In this document: in pieces, positions 37,021-48,256 of the stretch
Layout of the letters: each line of letters starts with the position of its first letter
Numbering within the stretch: position 1 is the stretch's first letter
From: Phaseolus vulgaris
Taxonomy: Eukaryota; Streptophyta; Magnoliopsida; Fabales; Fabaceae
Assembly: GCF_000499845.2 (NCBI RefSeq)
Contig: NC_023756.2
Coordinates: forward strand, 33,874,763 to 33,938,762
Reading direction: 5' to 3'
Length of the DNA stretch: 64,000 nt
The notes under the pieces: generated by a model
What the model was told of the DNA's origin: nothing
What the model saw: only the letters and a program-made list of their open reading frames with translations
Database searches by the model: none
Translations under genes and position numbers: made by a program

Positions 37021-37530
37021 AAGTAATGGGAGGTCTAGATCAAAATCCATAAGAAAAAATCCAAGAAAATGATACTTAAATAATTTATACCTATTAATTA
37101 AGAATACTAAGAATAAACTTGATTGAAATAATAGAAAAATCTGTCAACAAAAGGATTATCATAAGATGATGATCTCGTAGCTATTGAGAACGAATCAAAT
37201 CAGATGATTCTATTTCTTATTCTTAATGTTTTCGATCTCGCTTTTGTAAGAACAAGTTATAGAGATTGAGAAAAATAGATCATTCACAATCACTGATGAA
37301 TGATTCCTCGAAAAGTTAAAGATTAATAATTATTTTAAAAATTCAAAATAGAAAAAATCTGGTCTTATACATACACGTGGAAAGTAATCAAAATAGAAAG
37401 AAAAACTCATCATCTTTCTTTTATCTCTTAGGAGTCGTGCGGAATACAAGTCTCATGCACGATTTTGAATGAGAGAAAAAAAGTGAGCAATCCTCTTTTC
37501 GACTCATAAGTTATATATGAAACGTAAGTT
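37021..37530 (+). other. plastid DNA insertion (NUPT): group II intron, probably of ycf3/pafI
   Basis: Sequence ending with a decayed group II intron domain V hairpin at about 37431-37470 (GGAGTCGTGCGGAATACAAG, then TCTCATGCACGATTTTG). It is followed by the GAATGAGAGAAAAAAAGTGAG and CCTCTTTTCGACTC context that I recall from the end of a chloroplast ycf3 intron. Upstream, CTGGTCTTATACATACACG and GAGAACGAATCAAATC also match my memory of plastid intron sequence. The catalytic AGC triad of domain V reads AGT, consistent with decay in the nucleus. The assignment to ycf3 is from memory; the group II intron call is firmer. Confidence 0.65.
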
Positions 37531-38635
37531 AATAAAACCACAAGTATTTTGATACTTATGCAATGTGCTAAGCTTAAGCATATAATTAAATATAAATAAA
37601 GTTGATATTTTAAATAAAGAAAAATTATATATTCTGATTAAAGTTCTAAGTTTATAGTAGGGTAACTTGCCCGCTATTGTTTTTTCACTTTAGAATGTAG
37701 GCATTGTATTGTACAAGTAATTTAGCCCATAAAATTAATTATTTTGCATAATATTATTCTTATATACATTTTTTAAGAAATGTTTATTCATTATTAGATT
37801 AAAAGCAACATAAAGTTATCATAAATGATTATAAAAATACAAGTTGTGATATATTCAGATTACGTTTCTCAAATATAGTGGATGAAGCATGTTATTTTAT
37901 ATTAAATATCATAAAGAATTAGTAAACAAATTTTTTCTCTAAAACATTTTGTACGCTTTTTTTTTATTAATTTTGATGTGGATCACTTGGTGTTTTTTTT
38001 TTTTTTTTGTACTATATAGCTTAAAAAATAATTCATTTTGCATATCAAATTTTAGAAGGATACATAGAAAGACATGGACTATGAAATACATATGGCATTG
38101 GATTGGAGCATGGGTAGCTTGTTATGGAGCATTTGTAACTAAAGGAATGGTTTGGGTTTTAAAGAAATGAAGGTGGATGTCGGAGAAATATTTAGTCTAG
38201 TCCAAGTCCAACTATAAACATGGACATAGATGAGGAGGAAGGTAACAAATTTTACTTCTTCACTTTCTGACTGGGTGTTATATTCATTAAACTACCTACA
38301 CACTTTAAGCTAGCATATATGCTTGTTTAGACGGGTATTGTGTAACGGTGTGTTCAATGTGCAGTAGAGCAGGAATAGGGGAAAGGTTGTTCTTGGGGTT
38401 GTGATGGCTGGAAATAAGTCAAGTGATGCAGAAAGAGAAGCACCAACAAAGTACTCCTGCTGTCTGCTGGAAAAAGTAATGTTGGTCTCATTAGTGTAAT
38501 AAAAGAAAAATGTTTTATTAACACCCTCTGTCACTAACACAGATTTGACACCGTTTGCGTGACATTAATAGACATTGCAGACGAGACATTTGGTGAGGAT
38601 GTGACATTGACTCTATATTATAATATATGACCCGT
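37531..38635. other. intergenic; nothing recognised
   Basis: AT-rich to 38060, then mixed composition. Short open frames at 37949-38170 (+) and 38310-38540 (-) show no domain or gene context. Confidence 0.4.
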
Positions 38636-39260
38636 AGCACACGCAAAACTGGTTACTCGTGTGTCTGTAAGTGGTTACTTATGTGACGTTTACGGCCACC
38701 TACTCTTCAAGAAAAAAAAATCATTTTTTTAATAAGAACCATATATTACATCGGTTAGATGACTTAACCGGTGTAATAACCCTACTAGAACTATCTAGCC
38801 ACAAGTTCCTCCACATATACTGGCTCACGCAAAACTGGTTACCTATGTGTCTGTAAGTGGTTACCTATGTGACATTTATGGTCACCCACTCTTCATGGAA
38901 AAAATAAATTTTTTTTAATAAAAAACATATATTACATCAGTTAGATGACTTAACCGATGTAAAAATCATATATTACATCGGTTAGATAGTTTAACCGATG
39001 TAATAATCCTACCAGAGCTGGTTACCCACAGGTTTTGGCACACGCAAACATGGTTACCTGTGTGTCTGTAAGTGGTTATCCATGTAACGTTTATGACCCA
39101 CCCACTCTTTATAAAAAAAAATCAATTTTTTTTAATATGGATCATATATTACATCGGTTAGATGACTTAATCGATGTAATATGAGTCATTCTGAGTAAGA
39201 AAAAGTATATTACATCGATTGTTTTTAAGAACCGATGTAATATATTCTTTTATCCTATTT
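38636..39260. repeat. three tandem units of about 200 bp with ATTACATCGGTT palindromes
   Basis: The unit starts CACACGCAAAACTGGTTAC, goes on with GTGTCTGTAAGTGGTTA and CCCACTCTT, then an A/T run, then ATATTACATCGGTTAGATGA paired with CTTAACCGATGTAATA. Units start near 38636, 38824 and 39038. The ATTACATCGGTT and AACCGATGTAAT halves form a hairpin in each unit, and an extra pair lies at 39205-39240. This resembles subterminal arrays of CACTA-like elements, but no termini were found. Confidence 0.8.
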
Positions 39261-39391
39261 TGAAGTCCGCTTTGCTCATTCATGCGCAATCTCATTTTAT
39301 CACGTCATTGTCACGTCCATAACATCAAATGTGTGTCATGTGCAGATATAGTCAATATATCGGAACTCGTAATAAAAACAGGGATGCAAAG

Positions 39392-39754
39392 TAGCAAGTA
39401 GCCTTAGACTCGTACCTACGAGAGTTGAAAAGCGTTACCAAGTCACTTTCAAGATTGTGGTTAGCTGTCACCTCAGTGCAGTAAGTCCCCTAATCTTTAT
39501 CTATGCCTTACACATTGTATGTGTTGTACACGGCTGGGATTGGTATGTTTGATGTTTGCAGGGTTATTGAAAGGAGCAGAGGCAAGCTGGTGAGGTGCAG
39601 TTGCGGGTTCCGCAAAGAAATGCAACAGATGCTGGATGTCCCTAGTGAGTATGGATGTGCAACAGTAGATGGAGCCTCACCTCTCAAAGTTCTTTCCAAT
39701 GTGCCTTCCTCTCTGGAGAGTAGTAAATCACTCATGGACCGTAGCAACTCCTAG
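39392..39754 (+). pseudogene. two-exon C-terminal gene fragment, unknown protein
   Basis: An open exon at 39392-39480 (LDSYLRELKSVTKSLSRLWL) ends at a perfect GTAAGT donor. An 81-bp intron ends TTTGCAG at 39561. The second exon continues in frame (VIERSRGKLVRCSCGFRKEM, and so on) to a stop at 39754. Base composition is clearly less AT-rich than the flanks. The exon A frame is closed upstream by TAG, so only the C-terminal part of a gene is present. The first exon is helical and leucine-rich. I do not recognise the family. It may be a host gene fragment moved by the neighbouring repeat. Confidence 0.45.
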
Positions 39755-40600
39755 GGCAGAGGGAGAACAAATGTGCTGCCACTGATGAAGGTTATGCAGA
39801 AGTTTAGTTGTTTTGAAGGGATTTCTAAGCATCAATATATAGAGGTCTTTAGGGACGGGTTTTGGGAGTGCAAAAGCAAGGAAATGCACAAGTTTGTGGT
39901 GATGTAATGGCCTTGTAGTTTAAACTTTATATGAGCTGGAATTTATGCAGTAGTGTTGCATATTTACACTATTAGAAGAAGTGAGGGTGTGCCAAAGAGA
40001 TTCTGCACTGTTGCTGCATAAACATGTTGTAAAAAGCAGTGAGGTGTGTCAAAGAAGCATAGGATCATACATGTTTACTTTCTTCTGGATTATCACTTAG
40101 GTATTATATAAGGTTGAGCCAGATAAAAAAAAACATAAATTTTGAAACACATAGAGTATGTGTGAGAAAATAAATAAAAAAACCAAGAGAAAAATAAGAT
40201 AAAAATAACTTATATGTTGTTTTGTACGGATCAATTGATAAAGAATTTACATTATTATTTTTATTCATATAATTTATATATATATATATATATATTGTTT
40301 TTAGAATATTTTACTCATACAAATTTATAAATCATAATTAAATTAAAGAAGATCTGATTATACAATATTTTATACAAATTTATAATTTAGTTAATTAAAT
40401 ATCCACATCTCAACAATAACTGTGTAGAAAAACTAGCATGGAGAAGATATCCATTATCTCATGTATTTTGTTTTATCCATTGTCTAGCTAGATATCTATT
40501 GAAGTTTTTTTATGTTGTGTTATCCACATTGTTGATGAAGAAAAGATTTTGTATTGATCCTTAGAGGCTCTAAGAGGACTTGTTGTATACTCATTAATCA
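39755..40600. other. intergenic; nothing recognised
   Basis: The first 300 bases could be the 3' untranslated part of the fragment to the left. The rest is AT-rich, with a (TA)n run at 40276-40296. Confidence 0.4.
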
Positions 40601-40601
40601 T

Positions 40602-41060
40602 TACTAGTAGAAATTTTGGGTTTTTCCTTCATCAGTTTTCTCATATTAAAATTGTTTTGAATATTATTCTTTTTTTAGTTCTTGATATTTTTCCATAACC
40701 TAATATTATTTATACATGGAAGAATTCATCTGAGTTTTTGCTTTCGCTTTCTGTTTTTGTTATCTTCCCAATATTTACTAGCCTATGAACTCTAATCAGT
40801 GCAACTTGGACCACCTCCAATAGGTAACCGTTCTTTCGTTTCGTCACTCCCATTTTGTTACGAAGTATTTGGACAAGATCTCAGATGGACTACCTCATTT
40901 TACATCTATTAATGATCTAGATTGATGTAAAACAATTATAATGCCATGTGATTAACCAACATAAAATAGGTTCTTTTTTATGTTAGTTATATCTACATCG
41001 GTTCTCACAATAATGTAATTTGACCCAAATAATTGATGTAAAAAGATTATTTGGTACTAG
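40602..41060. mobile_element. possible small CACTA-like non-autonomous element
   Basis: Left end TACTAGTAGAAATTTTGG and right end TTTGGTACTAGTG form an imperfect CACTAGTA-type inverted repeat. Inside are several TACATC(G/T) motifs. No clean 3-bp target duplication is seen. Confidence 0.3.
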
Positions 41061-41149
41061 TGTTAGCATGTCATAAACATAAATAAGTAAATATAAGATT
41101 TGTCCGAAAATTTCTTATGATAAACACAACAATCATAATATTTTTTGAA

Positions 41150-41740
41150 TATATGATGATTTATTTCAGATAAATTATCCCTACAGTCTGATATCGAATC
41201 CATAAAGAACAATTCTAAAATCGCAAGGTATAATATTCACTAAATATTAAAAGATGTGCAAAAATTTGTTTATAAAGTTGTTGGTGTCATAAATTTATGT
41301 AAGAAATTAAATAAAACAAAGTAAATGATTAAGATAATTCAATTGAGAAAATTAGGATAGAAATCATTCTCACTCGTTTGTATTTTCAATGAATAAAAAC
41401 ATATACCATTCCAACTTGATTGACATTGATACATATGTAAAAGTTATTCATATCGATTCCTCGCATATAAAATTATTAAGATTGTTTCCTAAATATCAAT
41501 TCCTCAAATATTTATAAAACGTTATTATCATTACGAATAGATGTTATATAAAACAATTAACATTTTAAATATATTCATAGTATTCAAATATGTTAAGCAT
41601 TATCATTTAGGTCAGATACTTAGAAGTACTTTCCAGTCAAATCTAAGGATTAAAATCATGAATAAAGATTCAAACTTTAAAAATAAAATGACAATATAAA
41701 TATTATAAGGACAAAAAAAAAATAGTGATGCAATCATAGT
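41150..41740 (-). repeat. fragment of the TGATAA-type LTR
   Basis: The stretch with CAATTGAGAAAATTAGGATAG, CCTCGCATATAAAATTATTA and ATTATCATTTAGGTCAGATA matches 57720-58280 in the same orientation and 59590-60130 in reverse. These are the 3' part of the LTR described at 59010-60190. Confidence 0.75.
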
Positions 41741-42657
41741 TTGCATTGTTGAGTTTTCTTTTTTGTATTTTGGGGTGCAGAATTTGGTGGGATTGGGTAG
41801 CTAAAATGAGTGAAAGAAATTGTAAAGTATTGGTGTAACACTACAAAAAAACATATATGTGGTGACAGTACCGTGTACCACCACAGATCTGACCGCCACA
41901 AAATATAATGTGACTGTCAATTGAGAATCATTGTAACCGACGCAATATAATACATTGTATAAAGTGACGATTTTAAGCGTGTAATTATGTCAATTATAAA
42001 TGTCATAATTTTGAAACTAAGTAAACCAATTTCAGTGTAAATAACGACAATTTTAAACACCACTTAATACGGTATAATATGACATTTCTAATAACCATTA
42101 CAATGGTCATAATCCGAGTATTAAATATTTAATTTTATTTTTAATATTTTTAATAATTTATTCAATTCTATTTTTATAATTGAATTTCATAATATAATTT
42201 AGTTTCATAATATAATTAAACTTTATATTATAAATAAATTTCATAACACAATTTAATTTCATAATATAATTAAAACTTTATAATATAATTAAATCATAAC
42301 ACAAATTAATTTCATTATATAATTAAAATTGATAAATATTAATAATTAAATAATAGAAACATATCTATAATCAAAAAATAACTTCATTCATTTATTGAGA
42401 GAACAAAATTGATAATATCAAAGTAATCAAAACTACAAGTAATTAATTAAAATGATAACATTAAATTATCAAAGATATCAATTATTCTACAAGTAATTAA
42501 TTAAAATGATAACATTAAATTATCAAAAATATCAATTATTTCATATTTGAACATATTACAAGTCACATTGTGTCTGAAATAAATAAAAATATATTTAAAA
42601 ATAATTTTTAATTTTTTAAAAATAAATGAAAACAATACAATAATAAAGACAGAATAT

Positions 42658-43150
42658 CACTAAAAGAAAAAAAGGTTTTAATAGAGGTTATTTAGTGGAG
42701 GTTAATATAACCTTAGGAATTGATTTAATTAATGGAGGTTTTTTCTAAAATCTCAACAAAATAACGGAGGTTTTTTAACCTTAGCTAAATTCCAAAGGTT
42801 TATTCTAAAACCTCAGTAAAATAACAGAGGTTTTTTTAACCTTTATTAATTTCCAAAGGTTTATTATAAAACCTCCGCAAAATAACGAAGGTTTTTTTAA
42901 CCTTCGTTAATTTCCAAAGGTTTATTTTAAAACCTCCACAAAATAACGAAGGTTTTTTTAACCTTTGTTAATTTACAAAGGTTTATTTTAAAACCTCCAT
43001 AAAATAACAAAGATTTTTTTAACCTTCGTTAATTTCCAAAGGTTTATTTTAAAACCTTCGTTAAATTCTAAATATTTATTCTAAAATCTCATCAAAATAA
43101 TAAAGTTTTTTAATTTTTTTTAAGTGTCAAAAGTTTATTGTAAAACATCA
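42658..43150. repeat. 62-bp tandem repeats rich in hairpins
   Basis: Starts at CACTAAAAGAAAAAAAGG, itself like a CACTA terminus. At least six units of about 62 bp follow, each with AAGGTTTTTTTAACCTT and GGTTTATTTTAAAACCT palindromes, degrading after about 43030. A related GGAGGTTTGAAACCT remnant lies at 43866. This layout is typical of CACTA subterminal regions, so a nested element is likely. Confidence 0.8.
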
Positions 43151-43470
43151 ATAAAATATTTTATATTTTCTCAATTTTTAATAAATAGATATAATTAAAT
43201 TTTTTAGTGAGTTTAGCCTAAACTGGTATATATATTTAAATATGCTTTGAACTTAGGTCTTAGAGGTTGATTCATTAATTGAAGTTAGAAGGCACTTCAT
43301 TAATTGAAATTATTATTCAATTCTTAAAGATTGTTTTTATGAATTTCAATAAGTAAAAATAAGTTGTTTGTGAAGTGACATTAACTTATCACATATATAC
43401 ATCATTATAATTTATTTTTTGGTTACATTTGCAGTATCAAATTTTGAAGAATCAGACACGGGAAACTATT

Positions 43471-43760
43471 CATTATAATAATATTAATAATAATATTTAT
43501 AATAATATTTATAATAATATTAATAAAAATATTTATAATAATATTTATAATAATATTTATAATAATATTAATAATAATATTAATAATAATATTAATAATA
43601 ATAATAGTAATAATATTAATAATATGAATAATATTAATAAATATGAATAATATTAATAATATGAATATAATATTAATTATAATAATAATATTAATAATAA
43701 TGTGAATATAATATTAATATGTATAAATTATGTTAATAATAATAAGTAAAATAAAAGTGA
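43471..43760. repeat. (AAT)n microsatellite
   Basis: Imperfect AAT/ATT triplets over about 290 bp. Any open frame here is an artefact of the triplet run (poly-Asn). Confidence 0.9.
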
Positions 43761-43775
43761 TAATATGACCAAAGA

Positions 43776-43850
43776 ACTTCTGTGGTCTAGTGGTTAACCC
43801 TTTCCTCCTTACTAGAAGGACTTGGGTCCGAATCCTGGTTGATGTGTGCT
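43776..43850 (+). ncRNA. tRNA-like sequence, probable SINE head
   Basis: Box A GGTCTAGTGG at 43784-43793 and box B GGTCCGAATCC at 43825-43835 (one base from consensus) are spaced as in a tRNA gene. The anticodon arm does not fold into a proper 5-bp stem with a 7-base loop, so it is not a functional tRNA. A tRNA-derived SINE or tRNA pseudogene fits best. No clear poly-T/A tail or target duplication is seen. Confidence 0.5.
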
Positions 43851-44329
43851 TGGATTTTTATTTTCCGGAGGTTTGAAACCTATGGTAAAATTTCAAATTT
43901 GATTGAAGCGTATAATAAAGTACACGTGTGTAAAGTCATATAATAAATTCATCTTAGGGCCATGTATTACATAATCCTTTGATTGAAGCATTATTAATAC
44001 AAGACTGCATAAGCCATTGCATCAACCACTCTCCTCAGAAACCAACAACTGATGGAGAATTGGGTTTGGTTGAACCAAAGTACACTTCTAAACTATAATA
44101 ATTAATAAATAAATGTCAAAAATAGACACATAAACACACCAACAAATTATAAAGTACATCTCAATTCATCATACTTCATCAAATAGATGTCACATGCTTC
44201 TAAAGGGTGAACTGTACAATTGTAATAAAATTATATTCTTGAACAAAATTCAATTTTGGAATTTATTTCTTCTATTTCTGACCAGAACCTTACACCACAA
44301 TTTTAAAATTGATGTATGCTCACAGGACG

Positions 44330-45270
44330 AGATGGTCAAGAAAGGCGTTGGTGAATGGTAATTTGTTGGCTCCAGAAGCTATCAGGAACAATGTTATCGA
44401 AATTGGAAGCGTGACGTTAAGATTATTAGCGTTAAACTAGAAATGAGATTGGAGTTGGTGAAAGGAGAAGGTACTGGAAGAAGTGATTTTGGCCTCGGCA
44501 TTAGCGGCCACCCACTCTCCCGTCTCCCTCATTTTCTTCTGCACTCTCCCTTGCATGGCTTGCCCCCGAAACAAGTCCATCACCGTTGCATGTTGGAACC
44601 TCTGTTCATCAAAATCAACCACGTTTTCAACAGCAAGTCAAACACTATTCGGCCAAGATTGAGAGAAGAGAGAAACCTACGGTAGAGGAAGGGGTTCGGT
44701 GTCTCTGAAGCTTCCAGCCCCGACTATGCGTTGCATCTGCATAACGGAGGGTTTTGGAGGCTCATTCGGAACCTTGTTTCTGTGCGGAAAACCCTAAACT
44801 CAACACTTCACACCAAAAAATGAAATTTGAGATTTCAATTTCCGTTCACAAAAAAATGAATTGGGTTACTCACCAGTAAGAATGAGATTGCGTGCCTCTC
44901 CCGCAGCCAAATCAACCACCTTACATAACAGGTTGCCAGTCTTCAGGGGTTTCCTGGCATCTTCCATTACTTTCGATGACAACGCGCCAAGCCGAAAAAC
45001 TGTACTCTCATAAATCAAAGTCCTTTCCCCTTTTAGTTGTTTCTCTTCCGATTGGGAGATGGGAGGGTTTGGGAAACGAAAGTCAACAAGTGGCTTTAGG
45101 GGAGGAGTACGGGAAACTAAAAGTCTGAGAGAACTGAAACAATAAGAGTGAGAATGCCAACGAGAAGAGGGGTTTTCGGTGAGAGTAAGAAGAAGGGTTT
45201 GAGATGAGACTTTGAACGGATGTGAAGGGCAGGGTTGCGGTGAGAAGCGGTCATCAGAAGACAATACGTA
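44330..45270 (-). other. GC-richer block with short open frames, possible captured gene
   Basis: Two minus-strand frames, 45264-44866 (MSSDDRFSPQPCPSHPF start, ending LCKVVDLAAGEARNLILTGE) and 44622-44437 (MVDFDEQRFQHATVMDLFRG), lie within the CACTA-like element. A possible GTAA donor directly follows the first (ACTGGTGAGTAACCC). I do not recognise the protein. The composition contrasts with the AT-rich flanks and suggests a captured host segment. Confidence 0.35.
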
Positions 45271-45613
45271 ATGGGGGAAGGTTGTATATTTTCAAAAAAG
45301 GGAAATAAAAAAAAACTTTAGGGAAAGAAGAAAGTTACATAGTGAACAAAACGCGGGAAAATTTTTATTTTAATAAAAATAATGGTTGTTCTATATGCCA
45401 CATTTCTAAGGAAAATTAAGGCATTTACGAAGTTATCGTATTATATAGTTAATTGGACATGTTTTTAATAATCGTCATATTATAATTGCTATTATATACA
45501 ATTTTTTTTTTAGTGTATTGAGAATGATAGTGAAGCTTAAGAGAGGTTAGACCAATTCCTAAGAGATTCTTTGCTAAAACATTTAGAAATAAGACTAGTA
45601 AAGAGTGAGCTAA

Positions 45614-46489
45614 GACACTGTTTGTTTCCGGGTGTGATCAAGGAAAAGGGAGGGGCGAGCGGGTAGAGTTCCGGTTTGGATTCGTGTATTTGAAGGTGTG
45701 GGTGCGGATGAGAGAGCAAGGTGGAAAGTTTTTTTCCTCTTCACAAAATTGAGAAGATTTGGGAGGATTAGATGTGGCAAAGAGGACACAAATAACATTT
45801 TACTTTCGTACCCTTTAAACACTCTCGGCACATGTGAATGAGTTTACGTTGTGTTACACTGGTGCAGTTCTGCATGAGCCAATGACTTTTCTTCTTTATT
45901 ACATTGTTCGGTGTTATCAATTGCAGAAGAATCTTGACCAAAAACTTATTTTGACAAAAAAACTGTAGACCTCGTGAATGTGAAAGAGAACTTGTGTTTG
46001 TCATAAATGAAATTATGTTTGATAGTTATGTTTGTTATGCTCTTGTGCCCAGAACGAACGAGAGAGAAGTGGTTTGAGCAAGAGAAAACTCATTGATTTG
46101 AGGAAGGAGAGCGCACTGATTTGTCTTCATTTTTTCGAATTTTCCAGAATCGATTTTCCTATTTTTGTACATGGTGCATAATCGATTTTACATTTTCAAA
46201 TGATGCAAAATCGATTTTCAATAGAAGTGATTTAGGAGAACCGATTATGTGGCTTTTAAAGGTAGAAGGATAATAGATTCTCCTTTATGTGAGAAAAATG
46301 TTTGATTCTATTATGTTTTTTTTATTTTTCCATATTAAATCTTGGGTCTCTTGAATCATCTTGGATGTGCTTCTTTGCTTCTATTCATCACACGGTTTCT
46401 TCTTCTTCTTTTTGGTGCTTCTTCTTTCTTTACCCTTCAAGTAAGTTTTCAATTTTTGTTTTCTAAATAAATTTAGAGTTTTTTTTTAT
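45614..46489 (+). other. 5' region of the Harbinger element
   Basis: Non-coding in my reading. At 46105-46260 AATCGATTTT-type motifs recur three times. Near 46438 CAAG followed by GTAAGTTTT-like sequence after a pyrimidine-rich leader looks like a splice donor. The T-rich repeat may therefore be a 5' leader intron (inference). Confidence 0.35.
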
Positions 46490-47110
46490 TATGTGCTTTT
46501 TTAATTTTTAAAAATGTATTTACATTTTTTTTTCTATATATTTACTATTTTTATATTTAATACATATATTTATATTCTTTTATATATGTTTATTGTTTAG
46601 TTTATTTTTGTTTACGGTTTTTAATGAATGTAGTTATTTTCTTTAGTATTGTGTTTATGGTTTTTGATTTTTCTGAATGTATTTATTTTTCTTTATTATT
46701 ATTATTATTATTATGTGTTTATTGGTTTTACCATTTTTATTATTATGTTTATTGAGTAGTTTTTTATTTTATGATTTGACTGTTTTTATTTTTTATATTA
46801 TTATGTGTTTAATGTTTTTAAATTTATTATTATTATTTGTTATTATGTGTTTTTTTTTGTTTATTATTTTTAATTTTAATAATTGGTGTTTACAAATTTT
46901 TTTAGGTATTTACTTGTTTATTTTTTATGTGTTTATCATTTTTAATTGTTATAAATGAATTTAAATTTCTTGATGTGTTTATTGTTTTTATTTTTTATAA
47001 ATTTATTTATATGTTCTTCTTATTTGTTTACTGTTTTTATATTTTTTATTATTTTGTATCTACTGTTTAGTTTTTTATTCTATATTTTTATTGTTTTTAA
47101 TTTTTATAAA

Positions 47111-47142
<32 letters not shown>

Positions 47143-47870
47143 CTTTGTTATAATATCTTTATTGTTTTTATTTATTTTTATTAACAAGATACTGTTTAAT
47201 TTTTTTTTATATGTTTACTGTTTTTTATCTTAATAATTGTATTTGCATTCTTTTTTAGATTTTTACTGTGTTGTTTATTTTTTTTACGTAAGTACTGTTT
47301 TTAATTTTCATAAATATATTTAGACTTTTATTTGTTTTTTAATTGTATTTAATTTTTTTTTTCTTAAGTTTGTACTGTTTTGTTTACTTTTTTTACGTGA
47401 CAGTTGTTTTTAATTTTTATAAATGTATTTAATTTTTTTTTATTTTTTTATTATGTGTTTACTGTTTTTAACTTTTATAAATGTATTTAAATTTTTTTAT
47501 TATGTTTTTACAATTTTTTTATTTTTATAAATGTATTTATATTTTTTATATTATGTGTTTACTTTTTTTACATTTTTTATTATTTGTTTAATATTTTTAT
47601 ATTTTTTATTATTTTGTCTTTACTGTTTAATTATTTATTTTATGTATTTACTGTTTTTAATTTTTACAAATATATTTATATTTTTTTATTATGTGTTTGT
47701 TGTGTTTACTGTTTTTATATTTTTTTATTATTATATGTTTACTTTTTTAAATTTTTTTTATTATGTGTTTACTGTTTTTATAATTTATTATTATTATGTG
47801 TTTACTATTTTTATATTTTTTATTATTATGTGTTTACTGTTTTGAATTCTTATAAATTTATTTAGAACTA
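46490..47870. repeat. 1.4-kb T-rich degenerate tandem repeat
   Basis: A degenerate unit built from TTTATTATGTGTTTACTG, TTTTTAATTTTTATAAATG and TATTTATATTTTT recurs some 20 times at 40-90 bp spacing. A (TA)n run lies at 47114-47142. Hydrophobic Phe/Leu/Ile-rich open frames here come from the base composition and are not genes. Confidence 0.85.
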
Positions 47871-48256
47871 TAACTAAGTTTTTAATTTGATTTTAATTTT
47901 GTTAAATACGCAGTGTTACTATGTATTATAATTAAATTCACATCATTATGATTTTAAATTAATTTAGAATTAGTTATAAAATAAATTGTTTAGTAATAAT
48001 GGTATTAATTATGTATAGATTTAATTATAAGGATTAAAGTACATCTTATCCCTACTAGTATCGTCAAATAACCATAATCATAATCCTTAGCCTAATCCTA
48101 ATGCTATTCCAGTAACTTCAACTTAAAGTGGTTAGAGTTATTTGTAACATAAACTATTTCACGTGTATCCATAAACTATTTTATGGTTGTCAATGACAAG
48201 GTCAAGATTACATGGATAACAAGAACAATTAGAAACTACTTTGGGACGACGAAGAC

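Larger units (their letters stand above)
41839..45515. mobile_element. candidate non-autonomous CACTA-like element
   Basis: The left end reads CACTACAAAAAAACATATATG and the right end, inverted, CACTAAAAAAAAAATTGTATA. Both flanks carry short GTCATAAT-type motifs in subterminal position. Flanking trinucleotides TAA and TAT differ by one base, so the target duplication is not proven. Inside are a hairpin-rich tandem repeat, an (AAT)n microsatellite, a tRNA-like sequence and a GC-richer block at 44330-45270. No transposase is visible. Confidence 0.5.

Noticed and set aside
37949..38170. 73-residue frame with several Trp residues
   Set aside because: No domain, no splice or start context, T-run at its start; kept only as unassigned.
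38636..39260. CRISPR-like array of regularly spaced repeats
   Set aside because: Plant nuclear DNA; units are about 200 bp with internal palindromes and the intervening sequence is itself repeated.
43429..43650. Asn/Ile-rich open frame
   Set aside because: Pure product of the AAT triplet microsatellite.
43776..43850. A functional tRNA gene
   Set aside because: Box A and box B are good, but the anticodon stem and loop do not fold properly and no acceptor stem pairs cleanly.
46677..47865. Several Phe/Leu/Ile/Tyr-rich open frames that look like membrane proteins
   Set aside because: They come from the T-rich tandem repeat; several frames are open at once and no start or domain supports them.
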